Shown: positions 37,070-46,628, counted from the first letter of the stretch. The stretch: DNA of 51,643 nucleotides from Methanobacterium sp. UBA279 (GCA_002502855.1 DAQK01000001.1:69453-121095), one strand, 5' to 3'. The notes: a model not told the origin generated them from the sequence alone. Numbers and translations: made by a program.

Positions 37070-37915
37070 ATGAAGGATTTACCAATAACTGATAATCATA
37101 TACACGTGGATCCGGTTAATGGGGACGGACCCCTGGAAGTGGCTAAGAAATTCCAGGAGGCAGGAGGTACGGTGATGATCATCCCCAATAAACCCACCTG
37201 GACCATGGGAGAGTCTTACACCCTCCAAGATACTATGGAAGAGGTTATAAAGTATGTCCAGGAGATCAATGAAAACGTGGAGGTTACGGCATACGCTGTG
37301 GTGGGACCACATCCTGCAGAGCTTTCCCGGCTCATAAAAGAGGGAATATCCCTGGATAAGGCGGAGGAGATGATGAAAGACGCACTCCAGGATGCCCAAA
37401 AGCTGGTCTTGAAGGGTAAGGCCATAGCAATCGGTGAAATTGGACGGCCGCACTACGAAGCTTCATCAGAAGAGATGGAGGTTCATAACAGGCTAATGTT
37501 ACGTGCCTTGGAACTGGCACGGGATGCAGACTGTGCAGTGCAGCTACACACAGAAAGTTCCGGGGAAAAACAGTTTCGGGAATTTGCCGAGATGGCAGAA
37601 AAAGCAGGTATCACCAAACACCGGATGGTTAAACATTTCTCTGGACCATTTGTCCTTGAAGAAGAAAACCACGGCTTAACACCCTCACTCATCGCCACTA
37701 AGAAGGTTATAGTACAGGGGCTAAAAAAAGGGACCAATTTCCTCATGGAAACCGATTACCTGGACATGAAAACCAGGCCCGGTGCAGTTCTAGGTCCTAA
37801 AACAGTCCCCCGGCGGACAAGGGGACTGATACAGAACGGGATCATGACAGTGGAAGATGCCCATAAGATCCACGTGGATAATGTGGAGAGAGTTTACGGG
37901 ATTGAACTTCCCTAG
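37070..37915 (+). CDS. TatD-like metal-dependent hydrolase (COG1099)
   Basis: The 281-residue TIM-barrel amidohydrolase has the metal ligands DNHIHVD near the N-terminus, VVGPHPAELS, AIGEIGRPHYEAS, QLHTES and a late MKTRPGAV aspartate region. It is conserved in methanogens; no substrate is established. The start ATG 37070 has AGGTAG before it. Confidence 0.85.
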   Translation: MKDLPITDNHIHVDPVNGDGPLEVAKKFQEAGGTVMIIPNKPTWTMGESYTLQDTMEEVIKYVQEINENVEVTAYAVVGPHPAELSRLIKEGISLDKAEEMMKDALQDAQKLVLKGKAIAIGEIGRPHYEASSEEMEVHNRLMLRALELARDADCAVQLHTESSGEKQFREFAEMAEKAGITKHRMVKHFSGPFVLEEENHGLTPSLIATKKVIVQGLKKGTNFLMETDYLDMKTRPGAVLGPKTVPRRTRGLIQNGIMTVEDAHKIHVDNVERVYGIELP

Positions 37916-38011
37916 CGGGTCAATAAGATAAATTTCATTTTTTCAATCCCGATTATATATAATTCATTCTCTTCAACATCTGATTAAATTGTTCATTCAA
38001 TCCTGATCGAA

Positions 38012-38399
38012 TTATTCATTCTTCAACCCATATTTATATGTCTCTACTTTAACCAGCGAACCAAGAATTCCACCTATAACACCAAGTATAATCTCTATAA
38101 CCAGGTACAGAACCAGGCTGTATGCCATATAACTCAAATATGTACCATATCCTTGCAGTATGTACATAGCGACCATAATCAGTGTAACGATAACTCCAGC
38201 AATCACAGCGGAGATCGCACCATTAATCATGCCGTTTTTTATTTTACCTCCAACCATGAAACCGACAACAGTTGAGACCAGTAAAAAAGTCCGAAAGTGT
38301 GGTATTTAAACCGGATAATAAGCTTGATATTATGTAAAGTGCTAAGACAATGATAACACCGATAAATATTGGCTTCCATCTAATTAGATTATCAATCAA
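38012..38399 (-). CDS. DUF5518-like membrane protein, frameshifted
   Basis: The intact downstream frame (38012-38257) has two hydrophobic stretches and GGKIKNGMINGAISAV, the glycine-rich turn of DUF5518 proteins. The N-terminus is encoded in another frame from TTG 38399, with GGAGGAT 4 nt upstream: MIDNLIRWKPIFIGVIIVLA. The T6 run at 38283-38288 (minus strand) must be T5 to join them. The rebuilt protein has about 129 residues and four membrane segments. Confidence 0.65.
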
Positions 38400-38558
38400 A
38401 TTTATCCTCCTTAATCGTTAATTGCAAAAATAAATTGATTAAAGGCCTGTTTAAAGCTTTTCCAGATTTATACCTAAATTAGACCAGTTTAATGAATAAT
38501 ATAAAGAACTTAAAAAGTAGAGACTAAAAATATATTCAGAGTTTGAGGGGTGGAATTT

Positions 38559-39344
38559 TTGAAACAAAACTTAGAAGGCATAACCGAGACCATGCTCATC
38601 CCCCCTCTGGGCTAGGGCCAGGGAAACCAAAATGGAAAACCCGATAATAAGGGATGAAAAGGCTCTGGAGATGATGGAGCAAATAGATTACGACTTTGAA
38701 AAGTTCGAGCGTGGAAGAATGCCCCAAGTCAGTATGTCCATCAGAACTGAATTATTGGATAAAGTGACCCAGTATTTTATAATTAGAAATGAAGATGGTA
38801 CCATAGTTAACCTGGGGTGTGGTCTGGACACCCGTTATTCCCGTCTGGACAACCAGAAGATTTACTGGTACGACCTGGATTTGCCAGAGCCCATCCGCAT
38901 CAGAAGACGGTTCTTTAAAGAGACAGAACGTTATAAGATGATAGCAAGATCAGTCTTTGACTACACCTGGATGGATGAGATTAAAACAGACAAACCTATC
39001 CTGATTATAGTTGGGGGGGGGGTTGCTGATGTAGTCCCTGGAAGATGATGTAAAAGAATTGTTATACAGATTGGTAGAGGCTTTTCCTGGTGCAGAGATG
39101 CTCTGTGAGGTGACCATACCCCTGGTGGTGGAGAGACATAAAAAAAAACTGGATCCCCAATGTGAGAGAATTGTCCCCCTTCCAGTGGGGAGTAAAAACC
39201 GGTGAGGAAATCGAGGGATTTAACCCTAAAATAAAGTTTATAACCGAATGGAACTACTTCGATTACCATAAAGACCGGAGAAAAAAGGCGAAAATCAGAC
39301 TAACCCGGGAACTCAGTGGTAGAATTGTTCATTTGAAATTGTAA
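38559..39344 (+). pseudogene. LCM-family SAM-dependent O-methyltransferase, three homopolymer frameshifts
   Basis: TTG 38559 (GAGGGGTGG upstream) begins KQNLEGITETML. The frame shifts at C6 (38600-38605) into the part with NLGCGLDTRYSRL (SAM-binding glycine loop) and WYDLDLPE. It shifts again at G10 (39013-39022) into EDDVKELLYRLVEAFP, and at A9 (39140-39148) into the C-terminal RELSPFQWGVKTGEEIEGFN...KAKIRLTREL. Every conserved block survives. Leucine-carboxyl-methyltransferase-like enzymes methylate small molecules or proteins. It may be a phase-variable, decayed or mis-sequenced gene. Confidence 0.75.
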
Positions 39345-39396
39345 TCATGATATTGTTTTTTTCTATGCTGTCAATACAACATTCACTGTTTTCCCA

Positions 39397-39975
39397 TTAG
39401 TGTCCACCACCGATGAGGAAGCTCACCACGCTGATTAAAACTCCGATAAGGACTATTTCAATACAGATTTTAAGCATGTTTTCCCGAGACACCCTTGCCA
39501 GATACAGGCCTAATATTACCAGGGCAATGAAACAGAAAACCAAGGTGGTGATTACAGCCGAAATTCTATCAGCTAAAAAAAGAAATGGCACCACGGGTAC
39601 GAAGGATCCGATGAAACTGGAAAAACCATGGGTGAACATACTCATGTATACCCTTCTTTTGGCCCGATCATGGATCACCGTATCGTCCAGTTTACCCTCA
39701 TCCAGCATCATCTTCTGCTCAAGTTCACGTATGCTCCGGACCTCCTCAGCCCTTTCACCTATAAAGGAACCAAAGGCGTTGGACATGGCCAGGGCTATAC
39801 CCCCACTCAGTCCGGTGAGTCCGATAACGAAGTTGGGGATTTCCACTCCACCGGCACTAACCACTCCACTGGCCGCTAACGTAACACCCATAACCGCCAG
39901 GACACCGTCCAGGGTACCCAGGGCTATGTACCGGCTCATGTTGATATAGTCTGAGATGAACTGGTGTATGTTCAT
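39397..39975 (-). CDS. VIT1/CCC1-like metal transporter family protein
   Basis: The 192-residue protein has about five membrane helices. The first, RYIALGTLDGVLAVMGVTLA, and the SNAFGSFIGERAEE stretch with acidic residues follow the VIT pattern. The family exports iron or manganese from the cytoplasm. The metal is unverified here. Confidence 0.75.
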   Translation of the reverse strand: MNIHQFISDYINMSRYIALGTLDGVLAVMGVTLAASGVVSAGGVEIPNFVIGLTGLSGGIALAMSNAFGSFIGERAEEVRSIRELEQKMMLDEGKLDDTVIHDRAKRRVYMSMFTHGFSSFIGSFVPVVPFLFLADRISAVITTLVFCFIALVILGLYLARVSRENMLKICIEIVLIGVLISVVSFLIGGGH

Positions 39976-40023
39976 TTTAACCTAGTTCTCCACTTATTTT
40001 ATCAAAAAATAAATACATTTTTT

Positions 40024-41244
40024 TTAAATGGATTTATCTCCACGACCCAGCTCTTTATGGGCCCGGGCAAGGTGTCCTGCTGATAACGCCCCTACCAGGG
40101 ATAATTCACCTGCTAAGACGGTCCCGGCTACTATCTCGGCGAATTTACCCACCTTACCAGAGCCGTAGACGTCCATTATCTCCAAACATTCCCGGGCGGT
40201 TTCCAGTCGGGTTCCGCCACCGATGGTTGCCAGGGGCACATCTGGCAGGGTCACGGAGAAGTAGAGGTCTCCATCGATATTTTCGGCGGTGGTTATTCCC
40301 AGGCTTCCCTCTACGATATGGGCTTCATCCTGACCGGTGGCTAGAAATATAGCGCCGATCATGTTGGCGTAGTGGGAGTTAAAACCTATGCTACCGGATA
40401 TCGCTGATCCTATTAAATTCTTGGATGTGTTAACCTCCACTATGGCATCAGTGGTGGTTTTAAGTTTATTCTCCACTATTTTCTTGGGCATGATTACTTC
40501 AGCCACCAAAGTTTTACCCCTTCCTTCTATAAGGTTAAGGGAGGATGGTTTTTTATCCACACACAGGTTACCGCTCAGGGCTACCACATGGGCTCCTGTC
40601 TTATGAGTTAAAAGGTTTAAAGCGTTCTCGGTGGCTATGGTCACCATGTTCATCCCCATGCTATCACCTGTTTTGAAGACGAAGCGTGGGTAGAGGTACC
40701 GTCCCACCACTACCACCGGGTCGATCTTCAGGAGCTTACCATGTCTGGTGGTGACCTCCGCGGCCTTTTTAAGTTCCTTGAAGTGGTCCCTGATCCAGTC
40801 TTTTATCTTCAATGCGTCAGTAAGTGATTTGGCCTTAATTACCGGTCCTCTGGTCATCTTATCATCGGCTACACGGACATTTGCACCGCCTGCCTCGGTT
40901 ATGGCCGAGCAGCCCCGGTTTACCGATGCTACCAGAGCCCCTTCTGAGGTGGCCAGTGGAACGTAAAACTCCCCCTGAGTGTTTAAACCGTTGATCTTTA
41001 GCGGCCCGGCCAGGCCAACTGGAATCTGGATAGTTCCGATAGGGTTTTCTATGTTCCTCTTCTGGGCTTCATCCATATCCAGGGAGTAGTTTGCGATGTT
41101 GGTTAACTGGATCTTATATTTCTCTTCTAAAAATTCCCGCCTTATATCAACAGCTTCCCGGGTGTTCTCGGTGAATTTGTCAATTTCGTATAGTTTAAGT
41201 TCACCATTTAGAAGTTTGTTTATTGTTTCTTCCTTTTCGACCAT
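40024..41244 (-). CDS. hmgA: HMG-CoA reductase
   Basis: The 406-residue class I enzyme makes mevalonate for archaeal isoprenoid lipids. Key blocks are ENPIGTIQIPVGLAGPL, ATSEGALVASVNRG (catalytic Glu), TGDSMGMNMV (NADP site) and LSAGHLARAHKELGRG (catalytic His). It has no membrane anchor. The promoter has AAATTATATAAAC at 41291-41303. Confidence 0.97.
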   Translation of the reverse strand: MVEKEETINKLLNGELKLYEIDKFTENTREAVDIRREFLEEKYKIQLTNIANYSLDMDEAQKRNIENPIGTIQIPVGLAGPLKINGLNTQGEFYVPLATSEGALVASVNRGCSAITEAGGANVRVADDKMTRGPVIKAKSLTDALKIKDWIRDHFKELKKAAEVTTRHGKLLKIDPVVVVGRYLYPRFVFKTGDSMGMNMVTIATENALNLLTHKTGAHVVALSGNLCVDKKPSSLNLIEGRGKTLVAEVIMPKKIVENKLKTTTDAIVEVNTSKNLIGSAISGSIGFNSHYANMIGAIFLATGQDEAHIVEGSLGITTAENIDGDLYFSVTLPDVPLATIGGGTRLETARECLEIMDVYGSGKVGKFAEIVAGTVLAGELSLVGALSAGHLARAHKELGRGDKSI

Positions 41245-41290
41245 TTTCTCACAGATCCTGAAATATTTAGAGAATTTAATAAAAAATTGA

Positions 41291-41303
41291 GTTTATATAA
41301 TTT
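41291..41303 (-). promoter_or_regulatory. TATA box of hmgA
   Basis: The minus strand reads AAATTATATAAAC; transcription should start near 41270, giving a leader of about 27 nt. Confidence 0.55.
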
Positions 41304-41369
41304 TTTGGGATTCATAAAATTTATATTTTTAACCAATTGAGGGAGGAAGATTCATATATTAAAAAAAAG

Positions 41370-42230
41370 TTATAAAATGTCCTTCATTATTTCAGCTATC
41401 TCAGAAGGCCTGCTTGCAACCTGCACCCCGGCTTTCTCCAGGGTTTCTATTTTACTTTTGGCAACCCCGCTTTCACCTTCTATAATGGCACCGGCATGTC
41501 CCATCCTCTTACCCGGCGGGGCGGTTACCCCGGCGATGTACGCCACTACGGGTTTGCTGATGTTTTCCCGAATATACTCAGCGGCTTTTTCCTCGGCATT
41601 TCCCCCGATCTCTCCGATCATGGCCATGGCCTTGGTGTCTTTGTCTTCTTCAAACATCTGCAGTACGCGTGAGAAGTCCATTCCCACCACAGGGTCTCCG
41701 CCTATTCCCAGGCAGGTACTCTGGCCCAGACCGGCACGGGTGATCTGATGTGCTACTTCATAGGTGAGGGTCCCGCTCCGGGAGACTATGCCCACTTCTC
41801 CCTCCTGGAATATGTGGGTGGGCATTATCCCCAGTTTCCCAACTCCAGGGGTGATGATTCCCGGGGTGTTGGGGCCGATGACTATGGTGTCATGCCTGCG
41901 GGCGTATTCCACCACCTCTATGGTATCGTGTACCGGGATATGCTCGGTGATTATGACCACCAGGTCGAGCTGTGATATCGCTTCAAAGGCAGCGTCCTTG
42001 GCAAAGGGTGCTGGTACGAATATTATGGATGCGTTGATGTCTAATTCATTTTTCGCCTCTGCTATGGAGTTATAAACATTTATTTCACCGAATTTCTGCC
42101 CTCCCTTTCCCGGGGTGGTCCCGGCTACAATCTTAGTTTTGTAGTCCAGCATTCCCTGGGTGTGGAAGGTCCCCTGTTTTCCGGTGATGCCCTGTACTAT
42201 GCATCTCGTGTTTTTATCTAGAATTATCAT
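41370..42230 (-). CDS. sucD: Succinate-CoA ligase alpha subunit
   Basis: The 286-residue subunit has the CoA-binding start (CIVQGITGKQGTFHTQGM), IGPNTPGIITPG, GIVSRSGTLTYE and the phospho-histidine loop HAGAIIEGESG. With the beta subunit it interconverts succinyl-CoA and succinate. In methanogens it belongs to the incomplete reductive TCA path. No beta subunit is nearby. The promoter carries an operator-like palindrome. Confidence 0.96.
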   Translation of the reverse strand: MIILDKNTRCIVQGITGKQGTFHTQGMLDYKTKIVAGTTPGKGGQKFGEINVYNSIAEAKNELDINASIIFVPAPFAKDAAFEAISQLDLVVIITEHIPVHDTIEVVEYARRHDTIVIGPNTPGIITPGVGKLGIMPTHIFQEGEVGIVSRSGTLTYEVAHQITRAGLGQSTCLGIGGDPVVGMDFSRVLQMFEEDKDTKAMAMIGEIGGNAEEKAAEYIRENISKPVVAYIAGVTAPPGKRMGHAGAIIEGESGVAKSKIETLEKAGVQVASRPSEIAEIMKDIL

Positions 42231-42279
42231 CTTCCTTCAAACCCCTACTTCTCTTCATTTAAACCATGTTTTATGTGTG

Positions 42280-42312
42280 GTACTGTAATTATGATAGTAC
42301 TTTATTTATAAT
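42280..42312 (-). promoter_or_regulatory. sucD promoter with adjoining palindrome
   Basis: The minus strand has ATTATAAATAAA (42301-42312), then an imperfect palindrome at 42280-42300 (GTACTRT ... ATAGTAC, 8 of 10 pairs match). The palindrome spans TATA box to expected start near 42281, where a repressor could act. Confidence 0.5.
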
Positions 42313-42377
42313 AAGGGGTGATTTGCTATTTGCTTCGTCATCAATTTAAATTTTACCCTACCACATCTTCACAATCA

Positions 42378-43103
42378 CTATTTCAAAATACGCATCCTCT
42401 CAGAGAGGGGAACTGCCAGGTCCATCACGTTGCCATTCATATAGGCAGTGATGGACATGATCACACTACCCGGTATAACATAGGATGGTGAACCTCTCTC
42501 CACCAGGTAGACGTTCTTGTTTCCCAGGGCGGCTCCCATCATGGCCCCGGCGACTATTCCCATACTCTCAATATCCTCTATGGTCGCGGCTACCACCGGG
42601 TCATCAGTCTGGTCTGAAACGTAGCCTACGCCGGGTATTTTCTGTGGACCGTCCTGTATTTGGCTGCTGGTGTCGGTGACACCGTCCATGCCCCGGGCAG
42701 CCTGGAGGGCTGAATTTGCAACTTTACCTACAAATGGTTCTCCTCCATAAGTGTCGAATGAGACTATTAAAGCGTCTGGGTAACGGTCCTGTCTGATAGT
42801 TGCCTCAGCGTAGGATATTCCTTCACCGGCTCCTTCTGGTGTGGGTGATATGCCCTCTACATCACCTATATCTTCAGCGTTATTTCTTAAAATCTCCACT
42901 ATAGCGGCGTTTATCTCTTCTAATTTCTCATCCGGAACGAATGCACTTATAACCAGGTCATCACCGGTTATATTGGTCAATGCAGCTGAATGTGCACCTA
43001 GTTCCAGTAATTGGGGGATGTTCTGTTCCACACTATTTATCAGGTTCCAGCTGCAGGAAACATCGTTGTTAGAGATATCTGCACCGATGGAAGTTAATTT
43101 CAA
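42378..43103 (-). CDS. Conserved methanogen protein of unknown function
   Basis: From TTG 43103 (AAGGTGA 4-5 nt upstream) the protein has 241 residues. Earlier TTG/GTG codons have no ribosome binding site. It starts MKLTSIGADISNNDVSCSWN, is acidic, and its second half is glycine-rich (SFDTYGGEPFVGKVANSALQ; GIVAGAMMGAALGNKNVYLV; SYVIPGSVIMSITAYMNGN). I do not recognise the family. It lies upstream of sucD on the same strand, but sucD has its own promoter in the 147-nt gap. Confidence 0.75.
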   Translation of the reverse strand: MKLTSIGADISNNDVSCSWNLINSVEQNIPQLLELGAHSAALTNITGDDLVISAFVPDEKLEEINAAIVEILRNNAEDIGDVEGISPTPEGAGEGISYAEATIRQDRYPDALIVSFDTYGGEPFVGKVANSALQAARGMDGVTDTSSQIQDGPQKIPGVGYVSDQTDDPVVAATIEDIESMGIVAGAMMGAALGNKNVYLVERGSPSYVIPGSVIMSITAYMNGNVMDLAVPLSERMRILK

Positions 43104-43213
43104 ACTATTCACCTTCAAGTATCAAATTTTTACTGATTAAAAAATTTAAATAGTAACATCTACATCATATTTACCTATTTCACATAATTATATGTAATTG
43201 AATGTAATGAATT

Positions 43214-43227
43214 AAACTATATAAAAC
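43214..43227 (+). promoter_or_regulatory. TATA box of the ABC transporter operon
   Basis: AAACTATATAAAAC predicts a start near 43247 and a leader of about 68 nt before TTG 43315. Confidence 0.5.
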
Positions 43228-43314
43228 GGATATAAAAATTTTTTAATAATAAAGCTCGTTCTTCTTCATGAAAATTTGATAAACAAGAATAATCAACGGG
43301 AGTGTTGATGGAAG

Positions 43315-44238
43315 TTGATTGATACACTGAACCTCACCCGGAAATTCGGTGATTTAACAGCGGTAGATGGATTAACCTTACAGGTTGATGAGGGAGAGAT
43401 CTTCGGTTTCCTGGGCCCCAACGGAGCAGGAAAGACCACCACAGTGAGGATGCTCAGTTGTCTAATCTCAAAGACCAGTGGGGAAGCCAGTATAGCCGGT
43501 TACCAGGTGGATGACCCGGAGGATTCCCTGAAGATCAGGAAGATCATAGGTTTACTCCCGGAAAATGTGGGTCTCTATGATGCCTTAAGTGCCTATGATA
43601 ACCTCGATTTTTATGGCCGGTTATACGAATGCCGGGAGGCCCGGAGGAGGGAAAATATTGAACATTTCCTGAAGATGCTGGGGCTCTGGGATAAAAGGGA
43701 TGTCAGTGCCGGCCAGTTTTCCAAGGGAATGAAGCAAAAACTGGCCATCGCCCGGGCGCTTATCCATGATCCAAAAGTGCTCTTCCTGGACGAGCCGACA
43801 GCAAACCTGGACCCGGAATCAGCGAAGACAGTAAGGGATTTCATACTGCAATTGAAGAAGGAGAAGAAAACCACCATCTTCCTAAACACCCATAATCTGG
43901 ACGAGGCCCAGAGGGTCTGCGACCAGATAGGAATATTCAACGGTAAACTAATGGCCCTGGGCACCCCGGCAGAACTTGAAGAATCAGTTTGGGGTAATAA
44001 AACAGTGGTTCAACTGGAGAAAGTAACAGATGCCATCCTTTCCGCCCTGGATAAATTACCACTGAAAAATATGGTGGTGGATGAGGGCAGACTCACCATC
44101 GATGTAACTGAAGCAGATAAAGAGAATCCGGCCATTGTTGATGCTATAGTGGGTGCTGGTGGTAAGATTCAATATGTTACCCGGCTGAGTTCCACCCTGG
44201 AAGATGCATACCTGAAATTCGTGAGGCAGGAGAAATGA
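43315..44238 (+). CDS. ABC transporter ATP-binding protein
   Basis: The 307 residues include Walker A (GPNGAGKTT), Q-loop LPENVG, the signature SAGQFSKGMKQKL (slightly unusual for LSGGQ) and Walker B FLDEPTANLDP, followed by the C-terminal domain of CcmA/NatA-type exporters. The start is TTG 43315 with GGAAG close upstream. The stop overlaps the permease start by 4 nt. Confidence 0.93.
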   Translation: MIDTLNLTRKFGDLTAVDGLTLQVDEGEIFGFLGPNGAGKTTTVRMLSCLISKTSGEASIAGYQVDDPEDSLKIRKIIGLLPENVGLYDALSAYDNLDFYGRLYECREARRRENIEHFLKMLGLWDKRDVSAGQFSKGMKQKLAIARALIHDPKVLFLDEPTANLDPESAKTVRDFILQLKKEKKTTIFLNTHNLDEAQRVCDQIGIFNGKLMALGTPAELEESVWGNKTVVQLEKVTDAILSALDKLPLKNMVVDEGRLTIDVTEADKENPAIVDAIVGAGGKIQYVTRLSSTLEDAYLKFVRQEK

Positions 44239-44951
44239 AACTCAACAAATCATGGATCATCGCTGGTAAGGACTTTAAAATATTCCGGAAGAAAAAACGT
44301 ATCCTCTACGCACTGATAATTCTCCCACTCCTGCTCTCGGTTGGCTTGCCATTGTTCCTTATATCCACATTAGAATCCGCAGATCCAATAGAGGTAGCGA
44401 TAATACTCAATGCATTTTCATTTTTCTACATCATTCTGGCTTACATACTACCCAATTCCCTGGCAGCATACAGCATTTTAGGGGAGAAAATAGAACATAG
44501 TTTAGAACCCCTCCTAGCAACACCCCTAACCGATGGTGAGCTTCTACTAGGGAAGATGATAGCTTCCTTTTTACCCTGTGTGGCCATGATCTACCTTGGT
44601 TCTGTAATTTTCATGACACTATCCGATGTAACTACCGGTACTCTTTACTTCCCCAACTGGATGATGGCATTTATTCTAATTATAGCCGTGCCCTTAGCTT
44701 CCATCTTAAGCATTCAACTGAACATCATAATATCTTCCCGGGTTAACGATGTGAGAACCGCCAATCAGCTGGGACTACTCCTGTTTATACCATTTATAGC
44801 AGTGTACATATTACTAACCACGAACATGGTGTCTTTAAATATACTCAACCTACTTATAGTCTCAATAGTCCTCCTAATCATCGATGTGGTATTATTTTAT
44901 ATAAACAAGGCCACCTTCAACCGGGATAAGATACTTACCAAATGGAAATAG
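44235..44951 (+). CDS. ABC transporter permease (ABC-2 type)
   Basis: The 238-residue protein has a charged start (SWIIAGKDFKIFRKKKRI) and six hydrophobic segments with the ABC-2 landmark EKIEHSLEPLLATPLTDGEL. It pairs with the ATPase gene it overlaps (ATGA), forming a NatAB-like exporter. The substrate is unknown. Confidence 0.88.
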   Translation: MKLNKSWIIAGKDFKIFRKKKRILYALIILPLLLSVGLPLFLISTLESADPIEVAIILNAFSFFYIILAYILPNSLAAYSILGEKIEHSLEPLLATPLTDGELLLGKMIASFLPCVAMIYLGSVIFMTLSDVTTGTLYFPNWMMAFILIIAVPLASILSIQLNIIISSRVNDVRTANQLGLLLFIPFIAVYILLTTNMVSLNILNLLIVSIVLLIIDVVLFYINKATFNRDKILTKWK

Positions 44952-45100
44952 ACTATCACCAAATAAATTTAAGGGTCATGGTAAACTTAATGATGATAAT
45001 CGTTAAGATGTGGATGGATAATAAGAAGATGAATCTAAGAAGATGAATTCATTTCCCAAAATTACATTCACGAAGAAATAAACCATAGGTGCATGACACA

Positions 45101-45775
45101 ATGCCTGTAAAAACAATGATATGCGTCCCTATTTTCCAGCCAGATTTAAACTCTGCCCGATTAACAGCTGATAAGGCCCTGAAACTGGGAGCTGATATAC
45201 TGGAGCTCAGGATAGACGCACTCCAGGATCCGGATATTCAAGAGGTAATAAACTTCATAGACTCACTGGATGGTAGGGTAATAGCCACCAACAGAACAGC
45301 CCGGGAAGGAGGGTTATTTAAAGGTTCTGAGGAGGAGAGAATTGAAATCCTCTCTGAAGTAGCGGGACACGCCCGATATGTGGATATAGAACTGCAAACT
45401 GAGGAAAAATTACGTTCCAGGGTTATCAAAAAGTCAGACTCCAGCATAGTTTCCTTCCACGACTTTGAAAAAACCCCTCGTGTGGATGAGCTAATGGAGA
45501 TAGTGAGGCAGGAGAAGGAGCTAGGGGACCTGGCCAAATTCGCGGTAATGCCCCGCAACCTGAAGGACACCCTCACTGTTTTCCAGGTACTCTTACAAGT
45601 GGAAGATACCATCGGGATATCCATGGGAAATCTCGGCGGATACACCAGAGTAACTGCCGGTCTTTTCGGTTCACCAATCACCTATGCATCTTTAGATGGG
45701 GGATCAGCTCCAGGACAGCTTGATCTTAAGACTACAAGACTATTTTTAGATAAATTCACGGACGTGGACAGGTGA
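45101..45775 (+). CDS. aroD: 3-dehydroquinate dehydratase, type I
   Basis: The 224-residue TIM barrel has the catalytic His in VSFHDFEKTP and the Schiff-base Lys in LAKFAVMPRN, plus LELRIDAL at the N-terminus. It forms 3-dehydroshikimate, the substrate of the aroE product in this window. ATG 45101 is preferred over GTG 45089 because AGGTG lies 9 nt before it. Confidence 0.94.
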   Translation: MPVKTMICVPIFQPDLNSARLTADKALKLGADILELRIDALQDPDIQEVINFIDSLDGRVIATNRTAREGGLFKGSEEERIEILSEVAGHARYVDIELQTEEKLRSRVIKKSDSSIVSFHDFEKTPRVDELMEIVRQEKELGDLAKFAVMPRNLKDTLTVFQVLLQVEDTIGISMGNLGGYTRVTAGLFGSPITYASLDGGSAPGQLDLKTTRLFLDKFTDVDR

Positions 45776-46383
45776 AAATTAGAAATATCCTGATAATAGC
45801 CCTGCTGGTTCTACTAACCACCTCCACATCTGCCTGTATCTACCTTGAGCCTTCAAAGAATGTGGAGGTCACCATTAAAACCAACGGTTCAGACGTCCAG
45901 GTAGAAACACCCCATACACTCTTATTTTTCAACACAATTCCCACATCCATGCAGATGGAAATGGAAAATAAAGCATTAGAAGATGTATATAGCGATACCA
46001 GTACTGTCGAGAGTATTGAAAATGATATGCAGGATATAGCTGAGGCTTATGACTACAACGTCACGGTGACTATAGACTCACAGTTTGGAACAGACAAACT
46101 ACCCATGGTCGCCACAGTAAAGGGCACATCCATGCTCCCCACCCTCCATGAAGGTCAAGAGGTGGTGTTACTTAAAACCAAGGACATTAAGGTGGGAGAT
46201 ATAGTGGTGGCCCGTCACCCTGAACACGGACTAATAGTTAAGAGAGTAGCCCAGATAAAGAGCGACCAGGTCTACTTAATGAGCGACAACCGGGAAGTAA
46301 CCATAACGAATAATATGATTATCAAAGGCTTGGACACCTGGCTCCCCACAGAGGATGTGGTTGGAGTGGTTATGGAGTATTAG
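45772..46383 (+). CDS. S24/S26-family Ser-Lys peptidase, exported
   Basis: The 203-residue protein starts with a signal sequence (RNILIIALLVLLTTSTSACI) that ends in a lipobox-like S-A-C. A long polar region precedes a signal-peptidase/LexA-like domain: VKGTSMLPTLHEGQ (Ser box), GLIVKRVAQI (Lys box) and MSDNREV. The Ser-Lys pair is the bacterial arrangement; archaeal signal peptidases usually lack this lysine. The start is GTG 45772, overlapping the aroD stop by 4 nt. The substrate is unknown. Confidence 0.75.
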   Translation: MKIRNILIIALLVLLTTSTSACIYLEPSKNVEVTIKTNGSDVQVETPHTLLFFNTIPTSMQMEMENKALEDVYSDTSTVESIENDMQDIAEAYDYNVTVTIDSQFGTDKLPMVATVKGTSMLPTLHEGQEVVLLKTKDIKVGDIVVARHPEHGLIVKRVAQIKSDQVYLMSDNREVTITNNMIIKGLDTWLPTEDVVGVVMEY

Positions 46384-46447
46384 ATGTTCAAAATAAGAAA
46401 TCAATTGAGTATAGTCATTTATTTAAAATTATAAAACATTCCATATT

Positions 46448-46472
46448 ATAAAAATTAACGCTCTTACCCTCG
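46448..46472 (+). repeat. 25-nt repeat, copy 1 (end of a possible mobile or repeated element)
   Basis: The sequence starts ATAAAAATTAACGCTCTTAC and is identical for 25 nt to the last 25 bases of the window. Near 46607-46625 the reverse complement has a related TTTTACGCTCATGTCC, so a small element of about 175 bp with imperfect inverted ends is possible. Confidence 0.7.
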
Positions 46473-46628
46473 AACATGTGCAAAAATGCGGCGATACATT
46501 AAATTGTAAGTTCGATTAATTTAATGCAAGAATGACTTGAACTCTTGGACTTATCTGAATCGACATTTGTATCAAATTTAAGGTGCAAAAGATGTACAAC
46601 AACAAGGACATGAGCGTAAAAGAATTTT

